DNA from: Perkinsus olseni
Taxonomy: Eukaryota > Perkinsozoa > Perkinsida > Perkinsidae
Assembly (NCBI GenBank): GCA_013115135.1
Contig: JABANP010000822.1
Span: forward strand, 1 to 16,051
Direction: 5' to 3'
DNA: 16,051 bases
In this document: positions 1 to 7,457 of the stretch, piece after piece
How positions within the stretch are numbered: the first letter of the stretch is position 1
Layout of the letters: the number at the start of each line of letters is the position of its first letter
The notes under the pieces: generated by a model
What the model was told of the DNA's origin: nothing
What the model saw: only the letters and a program-made list of their open reading frames with translations
Database searches by the model: none
Program-made: the position numbers and the translations under genes

Positions 1-173
1 AAATAGGATGCGTTGTGTCGTGTGTTGTATCAGTCCCATATCTTAGCTCCGAGCTATGCTCAGCTATAGCACCATTCATAGTTGTAAATACTCATACTAC
101 ATATACTTCTGTAACCCCTTTGTTACGAAGTCTCAACTATAAACTGGTTGTAGTGTTATTGGTTATCTTACAT
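1..173 (+). repeat. possible 3' part of a retrotransposon LTR
   Basis: No protein is supported here. The stretch lies just upstream of a primer-binding-type site at 176 and about 100 bp upstream of a gag start at 272, which is where the 5' LTR of a Ty3/gypsy-type element should be. It ends in ...TTACA at 172, matching the usual CA end of LTRs, three bases before the primer site. A TGTTG or TGTG start near 22-25 is possible, but the LTR may begin outside the window. No second LTR copy or target-site duplication is visible, so the call rests only on position. Confidence 0.3.
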
Positions 174-175
174 TT

Positions 176-192
176 TGGTGCCCAGACCCAGG
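176..192 (+). other. candidate tRNA primer-binding site of the retroelement
   Basis: The sequence TGGTGCCCAGACCCAGG begins with TGG, the complement of a tRNA CCA end, and could pair with a tRNA ending GGTCTGGGCACCA. It follows a CA-ended segment and precedes gag by about 80 bp, the normal order LTR, primer site, leader, gag. I cannot name the tRNA without this organism's tRNA set. Confidence 0.4.
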
Positions 193-271
193 ACTACTGC
201 AACAGTTTAGAAGTTATTGAGATTTGGTTAGTGGTCAAGTTAGTCTTCTTCAACGTGAGTGCTGTAGTGTT

Positions 272-822
272 ATGTCTGCCATTAAGTTTGAACAAGTTCT
301 TAAAAGGTATTACGGTGCCACTTCTGAAGAGGAGGGGACACGTTTCAGCACTGGCTCACCAAGTTTGAGCTGGTAAGTGGTATCCAGGGTTGGAACGAGG
401 AGAAGCAGCGCGAGTATATGCCCTTGTTTTCGAGGGACCCGCCTGGGACGTTTATGAGTCTCTTCCTGCCGCTACTACTGCTACTAAAGGAGCTCTGGTT
501 ACGGCGATGGAAGCCGCGTTTAGCCCTACTAAATCGGATGCTTGGGTCCAGTTCCAAGCCCGCGATTTTAGGGAAGGTGAAGGAGTCGACACCTACTTGA
601 GCGAGTTGAGGAGACTATTACGGTTGTCAGGGACTGATCCTTCCACCGCCCCTAGTGTCCTGGCGGAACTCGACTAGACTCAAGACGAATTTCGTTGAAT
701 ACTTTGTGTGGGGAAGTGCTCAGAATCTGGGCCCAGTCTGGGCCGCCCAGATGGAGTGCCGGGTGTCGCAGACGAAGGATGACTGTGAGTATCGAAACGA
801 GGAAACCTCGATAGGAAATTGA
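272..822 (+). mobile_element. degenerate gag of a Ty3/gypsy-type retrotransposon
   Basis: A gag-like capsid protein can be followed from the ATG at 272 (MSAIKFEQVLKRYY...) but changes reading frame at least three times. Frame 2 carries it to about 343, frame 1 from there to about 418 (WLTKFELVSGIQGWNEEK), frame 3 to the TAG at 675 (FEGPAWDVYESLP, then VQFQARDFREGEGVDTYLSE), and frame 1 again to a stop at 820 (KTNFVEYFVW). Matching segments abut exactly, with no room for introns, so single-base losses are the simplest reading. The aromatic and acidic pattern, with an FQARDFREGEGVDTYLSELRR-type helix, is typical of retrotransposon gag. No zinc knuckle, protease or reverse transcriptase follows. 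The element is dead or truncated, unless the breaks are assembly errors. Confidence 0.65.
727..750. repeat. overlapping short palindromes
   Basis: CTGGGCCCAG is followed by T and then CTGGGCCGCCCAG. Each is a perfect inverted repeat (the second with one central base), so arm and complement alternate along one strand. It sits in the decayed gag. No function can be assigned. Confidence 0.5.
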
Positions 823-1381
823 CAATTTGAGAGAGTTTGTCTGTGAGCTCTGAGAGGAGCAAAACGGGATTAGCGACACTTGTTAACCGGTGAAGAACTC
901 GAATGCCACTCAAAGCATAACGTCAACCGAATCTAAGATGCGAAAGAGACTAGTTGATAGGCTTGTGACCAATCACGAAGCAATGCATGCACGCAATCCG
1001 AGCGGAATCAGTAAAGGGACTCTGAGGCTGCCGTATACGTCAGAATATCGTGAACGGAAGAGGCTCAATTCATCTTAACAACTAGATTTCCCACTCGTCA
1101 TACTTATATCAGCAGTGATGGTAGACTACCGTTGGTAGTGATGACTCATCACTGATGAGCCATCACTAGACTTATCTCGAACGCACGCGTGACATGTCCG
1201 ACACCGAATAGCCTCCTCCGAGGGGACCCTCGATGGTCGGTTGAGCTCCCGAATACCCTTTTATTCAGCCTGTCAGGATAATGCGCAGTCAAGTTAGCGC
1301 ACGCCATTCTGATCGATATTACCAGAACCGCGGGCAAGCAATCCTGGTAAAGGCGTCGAGTATTTTTCTTGGCGATCCGCC
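823..1381. other. intergenic stretch without a supported gene
   Basis: Between the retroelement remains and the RNase H2A start I find no conserved protein. A 62-codon open frame at 890-1078 is basic and Ser/Asn/Arg-rich, without a recognisable family. The notable content is the compound hairpin at 1120-1168. A weak pyrimidine stretch (ATTTTTCTT, about 1359-1367) just before the ATG at 1382 may belong to the promoter or leader of the next gene. Confidence 0.5.
1120..1168. repeat. compound hairpin, two adjacent inverted repeats
   Basis: GGTAG-A-CTACC (1120-1130) is a perfect hairpin. It is followed at 1136-1168 by TAGTGATGACTCATCA, one base C, and TGATGAGCCATCACTA, a 16-bp inverted repeat with a single mismatch (A opposite C) and a one-base centre. 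The 33-bp unit is close to a perfect palindrome. It may be a cruciform-forming element, a short terminator or processing hairpin, or a relic of a small inverted-repeat transposon. No target duplication is seen. Confidence 0.75.
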
Positions 1382-2814
1382 ATGTCGAGCAAGATTGATG
1401 GCGGCTCATCGGCCCTCTCTCACCTCCCGCAGGATGTAATTCGACGAGGCGGGATCTACGCCCAGCTGCAATGCTGTCGCTCGTCCTCGAAGGTGATTTT
1501 AGAATTCTCGAAGCGTTGGAGTAGTTGGTTCGTCCCTCGTTCAGGACGGTGAACCTAGACGCTATCAGCTGGGCATTGACGAGGCTGGTAGAGGCCCTGT
1601 ATTCGGCCCTATGGTCTATGGTGCTGCTATCAGTGAGGTAAGGTCTAGTGTCGAGTGTAACGGAAGTTGGGATAGTAGGTCGGGAAAAGTGACGCACTCG
1701 GGAGGATGAGATTCAACGACTCTAAGCAGCTCACTGGTAGGAGGGCCGTTGGACTCGACTTGGTATGGCCCGGTTATCAGAGGCGGAGCGAAGCAAACTT
1801 TTCGAAGATATTCATAAGGAGGCTGTCCAGGATGACGGGGTACTAGGGTTCGCTGTGCATGTATTAAGTGCTCATGAGATCAGCACTAAGATGCTTCGAA
1901 GGTAGTAGGAGTTGGTGGAGGAGAGGTATGGTTGTTCATGGGTCGTTCAGGAATAAGGTGAATTTGAATAGGATATCACACGACACGGCGATCGGCCTTA
2001 TAGAGCATGCCCTTTCTGAGGGTATCAATATTAAGGAGGTTTACGTTGACACGGTCGGGGATCCGGACAGATATCAGAGTAAGCTCAGCAGTATCTTCAA
2101 GCGCCGAGGAGTGGACACCATCGTGGTAAGTCTGATCACAACCACCCCGTGCCCAAGGTGACTGGTCAGGTTTGCAAGAAGGCTGATGCAATCTACCCTA
2201 TTTGTTCTGCTGCCTCTATCTGTGCTAAAGTGGTGCGAGACAGGCTTGTGCAGGAGGAGGTATCTTATTATCCGGAGGTGAGCCGGTCGAGGTCGATACG
2301 GCAGACGAATGATGGTGGCTAGGGACGATTTGACCGGACGATTGTTCCGCCGTTTGGGCGAGGCTACCGCTTTAGGCTGAATCGGTAGCATCGAAGTGTA
2401 GAAGCATCAAGGTTGGCAGTGGCTACCCAGGGGATGCACAGACGGTTGAGTGGATGGAAAAAGTGGGACTACTGGTCGATAGCGGCTCTGTGAGTGAAGC
2501 AGGCGTCTTAGGCGATGGACCCGGTATTTCTATTCCCAAGGCAGATCAGATTCTCATGGTCTACTATTGAGGAGATGGAGAAAAAGCGAGCCATCGAGTT
2601 CGATTGGCATGAGGATCCTGATGGTATTCGGGAAAGATACGGAATAGGTAGGGACGTATCTTCAGGTAATGACGAGAACGTGAGTGGCGGTAATAATAGC
2701 CGGAGACTGTCCCAGCCGACTTTGCAGTCTATGTTCAACGCGGCTAAGCGTCCACGACGTAAAGTCTTCACCAGCCGTGGTCTCATAATTGAAGACGATC
2801 GGGAGGAGCTCTAG
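1382..2814 (+). CDS. RNASEH2A: ribonuclease H2 catalytic subunit A
   Basis: This is the catalytic subunit of nuclear RNase H2, which nicks RNA/DNA hybrids and removes single ribonucleotides from DNA. Proposed exons are 1382-1492, 1545-1637, 1679-1736, 1781-1901, 1951-2125, 2170-2277 (or to 2259), 2323-2351, 2402-2462 and 2512-2814, giving about 352 residues (human about 299). The signature [15 protein letters not shown] lies in exon 2 and [14 protein letters not shown] across exons 3-4. [14 protein letters not shown] and VYVDTVGDP are in exon 5, [19 protein letters not shown] in exon 6, [16 protein letters not shown] in exon 8, and [14 protein letters not shown] in exon 9. These supply the acidic active-site set and the GRG and tyrosine elements. 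The ATG at 1382 is chosen because its frame splices in phase to exon 2. Exons 6-8 are the least certain. A basic tail carries QPTLQSMF, which resembles a PCNA-binding box. Introns are 41-52 nt. Confidence 0.9.
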
Positions 2815-3004
2815 ACAGCCGCTGAGGGTCGACCGAATTTATGCATGACTTTCTGCGATATAAGGTACTTCCGCGTTCTAGTGAGGGCCAATGAGGGAGG
2901 TCTTTATTTTCAGTGGGAGGTCTTTCACTTGCTCTCTTGCATTTCCTCCACGCTTGACCCCCTCCTACTGCTGGAAGCCAAGAAGAGCAAGCTACAGTGG
3001 TATA

Positions 3005-4654
3005 ATGTTCGGCAGCAGCGCATTCGGTGGCGGTGGTTTTGGCAGCGGCGCTGTCGCCCCGAAAAATCCCAACACGAATAATAGTAGGCCTTCTCGCCCC
3101 TCGCCCTCTCCTTCCATTCATCCTCAGGTCACGAGGTGGCACAGTCCCCTGGTGATACTGTCAGCGAGCTCGCATGGTCCCCGACAGCCAATGTCCTGGC
3201 CGCCGCGTCCTGGGACAAGCAAGTTCGGATATGGGAAGTGGCGACGCAGGCTAGTACCAGTGCCTTCGGAGGTTCTTCTGGCTCGAACACTATCCAGGCT
3301 ACTCCCAAGCTAGCGTAGGTCCTGCTGGCGGCGGTAGAGGGTAGGAGTTGGTGAAGATTAGGTATGGTCATGAAGCACCGGTGTTGTCTTGCTGCTTCAC
3401 CAAGGACGGGGCTAATGTTATATCTGCTGGGTGTGATAATAAGGTTAAGATGTATAATCTACAAGCGCAGCGAGATCAGCAGATAGGACAACATGACGCA
3501 CCGGTAAGGACCGGGAATCATGTCTAGGAGCAGCACTCTCGTGAAACAGTTGGTGCTTTGTCGTTGCCCGTGGGCCGCCCTGTGGTGATTTTCCATCTCC
3601 TTGGCGCCCAGGTTGATCAACTCCCGTTGATGCTTTTCTGTGTATCGTCAGGTTAAGAAAGTTGTATGGGTAGAGGAGATGAAAATGTGCATATCTGGGT
3701 CGTGGGACAAGTCCTTGCGGTTCTGGTCACCCGGTCAGCCCAATCCCGTAGCGACACTGCAGCTCCCGGAACGCCTGTACGCTATGGACTGCAAGTGAGA
3801 CCAGCAGCTGGCCTAGTGCCCTTCGACCCACTCTCTTCTTCTACTGTCAGTTTCCCGCTTCTGGTGTGCGCCACCGCCGATCGTCATGTGGTGGTGTACA
3901 ATCTTCAAACGCTGACGCAGAACCCCAACCCCTATAAGAGCATCCAGAGCCAGCTGAAGATGCAGACACGTTGTGTAGCGTGTTTCCCAGAGAAAAGCGG
4001 ATACGCAGTACGAAAGAGGCCGCCGTGGCCGTTCTGAACAGCAGCCTAACGTTCTTGTCAGATAGCGAGTATTGAAGGCCGTTGCTCTATCGCATACGTC
4101 GAGGAGAATATGAAGGATAAGTCCTTCACGTTCAAGTGTCATAGTAGGCCTTCAAGGGTTGGCTAGCATTGTTGGTATTATTTCTTTCAGGAACGAACGA
4201 TGAGATCTATCCGGTCAACGCTGTGGACTTCCATCCGACCTTCAGTACTCACCCTTGCGATCGATGAGGTCGAAAGATACGTCTTTGTAGGTACATTTGT
4301 CACGGCGGGTGGTGACGGTACTTTCATGATCTGGGATAAGGAGCAGAAGCAACGGCTGAAGGCCTTCCAGAACTGCCACTACCCTCTTACGGCAGCCAAG
4401 TTCAGCACTCAGGGCGATATGCTGGCCTATGCAGTTGGTAGTATCCGAGGTTGATCCTTGCTAGAAACAGAGCCGAAGATTCGTCAGGTAACGACTGGAG
4501 TAAGGGTTACGAGTTTGCCAAGAACTATCCCGTCACCAAAATCCTCATCCATAAGGTAGAGTCCTTCGTCGTCCCTTGCTGTCTTCCCATCCGACTCCCC
4601 AAGGTACACGAGGCTGAGGTGAAACCGAAGCACAACTTAGGTCGAAGACGGTAG
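3005..4654 (+). CDS. RAE1: RAE1/Gle2 WD40 mRNA export and nuclear pore protein
   Basis: Rae1 is a seven-bladed WD40 propeller that binds the GLEBS motif of a nucleoporin and supports mRNA export. Ten exons (3005-3083, 3128-3314, 3362-3503, 3652-3794, 3851-4007, 4062-4143, 4191-4244, 4291-4440, 4488-4555, 4604-4654) join in phase to exactly 370 codons, against about 368 in human. The N terminus MFGSSAFGGGGFGSG is FG-rich, as usual for the family. Recognisable blades include SWDKQVRIWEV, GCDNKVKMYNL, HDAPVKKVVW, GSWDKSLRFWSP, LQLPERLYAMDC, IEGRCSIAYV, FTFKCHR, GGDGTFMIWDKE and DWSKGYEF. The C terminus ends VKPKHNLGRRR. Introns are 44-56 nt except intron 3 (3504-3651, 148 nt). The gene starts 190 bp after the RNase H2A stop and shows no frame damage. 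Confidence 0.95.
3504..3651 (+). other. long outlier intron of RAE1
   Basis: At 148 nt this intron is about three times its neighbours. The proteins on both sides (QHDAP and VKKVVW) join without a gap against known Rae1, so no hidden exon is needed. It holds GCCC-GT-GGGC-C-GCCC (3566-3580) and GTTGATCAAC followed by GTTGAT (3612-3631), both alternating inverted repeats. It could host a small RNA, but I see no clear snoRNA boxes. Confidence 0.7.
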
Positions 4655-4804
4655 CCGAGGCCTGCTGCAGTATACGTAACGGACTATTACACATTGTGGT
4701 GACGATAGGGAATTGTGTTGGGGGCGTGTGGAAGCTGGAGTTCGGTGAAGTTACCATTCCTGGCTGATTCCTTCTGCTTCTTCTTCCACTACCACGTCTC
4801 AATA

Positions 4805-7275
4805 ATGTCTAATACCAGCAACACCAATGGCAGCAGTACCGTCGACGACCGCGATATCCCCAATCTCAGGGACTTGTCCGGTCATCATACTGAGGAGGGC
4901 TTGGAGGTTTCTGAGGGGTAGAAATGACGGGCGTGGGATTCGAACCTGGGTCATGTGCTATATTCAGACTCTCCCGTATCCTAGTATTGGACTTCGGCTC
5001 CCAGTTCTCCCATTTGATCTGCCGTCGTTGTCGTGACATCGGCGTGTACTCAGAGTTGAGATCCTGTCTGGCCACTGTCGATGAGGTAAGCTGCTCAATC
5101 AACGGGCGCACGAGGGCTTTGGTGGAATATTTCTGAATCTTCAAGCCCTTCCCGCCTTGAGTGAATGTGGTGTTTTGTTAAAGCGTGGATGGTGAAAACT
5201 TCTATTTGACCGACGGACTCTCAACTAGCTCTCGTGCCCTACACGAGGGAGATGCTGGTATATGTTATAGCCGCTTCTAACATCATCAGATCAAGAAGTT
5301 TGGCCCCGCGGGGGTGGTCCTGTCTGGCGGCCCTAGCTCGGTGTACGACGAGGGCAGCCCCCATCTCGCCCCAGGAGTCTGGGAGTGGATCGATACTAAT
5401 AGGATCCCCGTTCTCGGTATCTGCTATGGAATGCAGGAGATGGTGTAAGTTGAGGAAATGCAAGAACGTGCAAGATTGCAAGATGGAGTTTAGGTATACT
5501 CATGGTGGTAGAGTGGAGCCTGGCAAGAAGAGAGAGTACGGCCATGCTGTCGTCCACTTCAAGGAAGACAAGAAGCGTCAAGGCCTCTTCACCGGCATCG
5601 ACGGCAGTAAGTGCGCGGCTGCTGGGCGAGGGGACAGGGAGGCTCTCTGTTCAGATGCCACTCGAGTGTGGATGTCTCACGGCGATAAGGTCACGAAGCT
5701 ACCCGAGGGCTTCGAGATCGTCGGCAGCACTGACACTTGCGAGCACGCCGTCATCCAGGCCACCGATGGGAGGAAGATGTAAAAGAAGGTGTACTTGGTT
5801 TTGGTGGGATGTTGGTCGTATCAGGTTCGGTATCCAATTCCACCCTGAGGTCACTCACAGCGTTGATGGTGCGGAGATGCTCAGGGCCTTCGCGGTTGTC
5901 ATCTGCGGCTGCAAACCCCAGTGGAACATGCAGAATTTCGTGCACAAGGAGTTGGAGAGAATCAAGCGTGGGGACAGTTCTTGTGTTCTTCCCTAGAGGG
6001 AATTGTTGCTGGCTCAGGTGTGGTGGGAGACAAGCATGTCATTGCTGCTGTCTCTGGCGGTGTTGATAGCTCAGTCGCTGCAGCCTTGGTTTACAAAGCG
6101 TTGGGAGACAAGTGAGGGATGATGGTGGTCACAATGTGGGTAATCGATTCACCCAGGTTCCACCCCTTCTTGGTGGATACCGGCCTCTTGCGTAAGAACG
6201 AAGCCAGCGAGGTGAAGGAGCGTTTGGACTCTCATCTCCCCGGCCTCAACCTTCAAGTCCTCGACGCTAGCGATGACTTCATGACAAAGCTGAAGGATGT
6301 CAAAGAACCCGAGAAGAAGAGGAAGATCATCGGCGGCCTCTTTATTGACAGCTTCGAGAAGGCCATCAACAACATGAACTTGGACCCTGCCAACTGTGTT
6401 CTCCTCCAGGGTACCCTCTACCCCGATGTCATCGAGTCCACCTCTTACAAGGGACCCTCGAGTGAGTCCTACAGGCCCGGAGGGGTCCCATCGTAGTCAC
6501 ACACGCTTCAGGTACCATCAAAACTCATCACAACGTCGGTGGCCTCCCTGCCCGAATGAAGATGCAGATCCTTGAGCCCCTCAGGCTGCTGTTCAAGGAT
6601 GAGGTCAGGAAGCTGGGGCTTGAACTCGGTATGTTCACCTTCCTCCCTCCCGTCGTGCAGTCGTCGTGCTATCAGGTCTTCACGCCGATTCAGTCAACCG
6701 CCATCCCTTCCCGGGCCCGGGTCTTGCCATCAGGATCATCGACTCTGTTGACAAGGAGAAGGCTGGTGAGCTCGGCCGCATCTGTTCCATTGAGCGCAGT
6801 GGTCTCCTCTTAGACTTGCTCCGTGAAGCTGACGCTATCTACATGGAGGAGCTCCATGCCAGCGGCGAGTACGACAACATCGGCCAGGCCTTCGCTGTAC
6901 GCTGATCGAACTCACCCGGGCTGCCTCCGAGACGCTCCCTTCAGGTCCTCCTACCCACCGTCCGTTCCGTTGGAGTGATGGGCGACCAACGTACTTACGA
7001 GAGGACCCTCGTTCTCCGGGCTGTACGCCATCACCAACGACCGGTCTTCGTCACCATCATCGGTGTCTCAGGTTCAAACCACCGATTTCATGACTGCCGA
7101 TTGGTATCAGATGCCCTATGACCTGCTAGGCCGCATCAGTACTCGTATTATTAACGAGTGCAAGGGAATCAATCGCGTTGTGTAAGCATCCTCTCGACCT
7201 CTCCTCTGCGCACACCTCCCTCTGTTTAGATACGACGTCTCCTCCAAGCCGCCGGCTACCATCGAGTGGGAGTAA
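4805..7275 (+). CDS. GUA1: GMP synthase (glutamine-hydrolysing)
   Basis: It aminates XMP to GMP using glutamine and ATP, the last step of guanine nucleotide synthesis, in the cytosol. Thirteen exons (4805-4917, 4968-5085, 5290-5444, 5494-5606, 5655-5778, 5825-5967, 6018-6111, 6157-6461, 6512-6628, 6676-6896, 6945-7022, 7072-7181, 7230-7275) join in phase to 578 codons. The class I amidotransferase domain starts at [17 protein letters not shown]. Its nucleophile is Cys about 122 in GICYGMQ, with His214 and Glu216 in QFHPEVTH. The ATP pyrophosphatase loop SGGVDSS is near residue 268, followed by [33 protein letters not shown] and [11 protein letters not shown]. The C terminus is [13 protein letters not shown]. 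It lacks the large insert of human GMPS and so resembles the bacterial and fungal short form, with about 40 extra N-terminal residues. Introns are 45-50 nt except intron 2 (204 nt). Confidence 0.96.
4936..4946 (-). promoter_or_regulatory. tRNA-like B-box in GMP synthase intron 1
   Basis: Read on the minus strand, GGTTCGAATCC fits the pol III B-box and T-loop consensus. It is followed by CACGCCCGTC, like a tRNA 3' acceptor. No matching 5' acceptor, D arm or anticodon arm is found upstream on that strand, so this is not a whole tRNA. It may be a tRNA or SINE remnant, or chance. It lies in the 50-nt intron 4918-4967. Confidence 0.4.
5086..5289 (+). other. long outlier intron of GMP synthase
   Basis: This 204-nt intron separates LATVDE from [15 protein letters not shown], which align without a gap to yeast-type GMP synthase, so no exon is missing. 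It contains two hairpin stems, AGGGCTT/AAGCCCT and CTCGTG-CCCTA-CACGAG, and ends with ACA ten bases before the splice site. Two stems plus a late ACA recall H/ACA guide RNAs, but a convincing H box was not found. Confidence 0.6.
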
Positions 7276-7457
7276 ATGCCCCTCCCCCGACAGCAGCAGC
7301 AGCAGTGATGATGATGGTGTCGTCGTTGCTGTTGACTCAACTACGTAAATGTGCACATTAGTTATCAATAAGGACGTAAATATACTGAAGAAGCTTCTCT
7401 CTCCTCACACGCCTCTTGCGTTCTACAAACAGGATTCTACCAGCCTACCTTCCTAAT
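7276..7457 (+). other. spacer with a short microsatellite and leader of the C2/PH gene
   Basis: After the GMP synthase stop there is a run of CAG repeats followed by TGATGATGATGG (about 7294-7319). Short low-complexity frames here on both strands are artefacts of this run. CTACAAACAG ending at 7432, preceded by a pyrimidine-rich tract, is a good splice-acceptor-like site 25 nt before the ATG at 7458. It could receive a spliced leader if this organism trans-splices as Perkinsus does. Confidence 0.45.

Noticed and set aside
890..1078. Small plus-strand open frame, 62 codons
   Set aside because: No ATG at its start, no family, no splice or context support.
1149..1697. Long minus-strand open frame, 182 codons
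   Set aside because: It overlaps RNase H2A exons 1-3 in antisense and shows no family pattern.
1737..1780. Apparent frameshift in RNase H2A between DSKQLT and EAERSKLF
   Set aside because: A 44-nt intron GTAGGAGG...TTATCAG in phase 1 joins them to a family-perfect sequence, so no frameshift is needed.
2463..2511. A 22-nt intron (GTGAGTGAAG...TTAG) in RNase H2A
   Set aside because: Taking GTGGGACT at 2463 as donor gives a 49-nt intron and aligns [13 protein letters not shown] to the family without a gap, so the tiny intron is not needed.
4921..4990. Complete tRNA gene on the minus strand
   Set aside because: Only the T loop and 3' acceptor-like part are present; no matching 5' acceptor, D or anticodon arm.
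5968..5996. A 29-nt intron in GMP synthase ending at CCCTAG
   Set aside because: Using GGCTCAG at 6017 gives a normal 50-nt intron and a better match ([19 protein letters not shown]).
7126..7368. His- and Ser/Leu-rich minus-strand open frames
   Set aside because: They arise from the CAG/TGATGA microsatellite and the antisense of the last GMP synthase exons.
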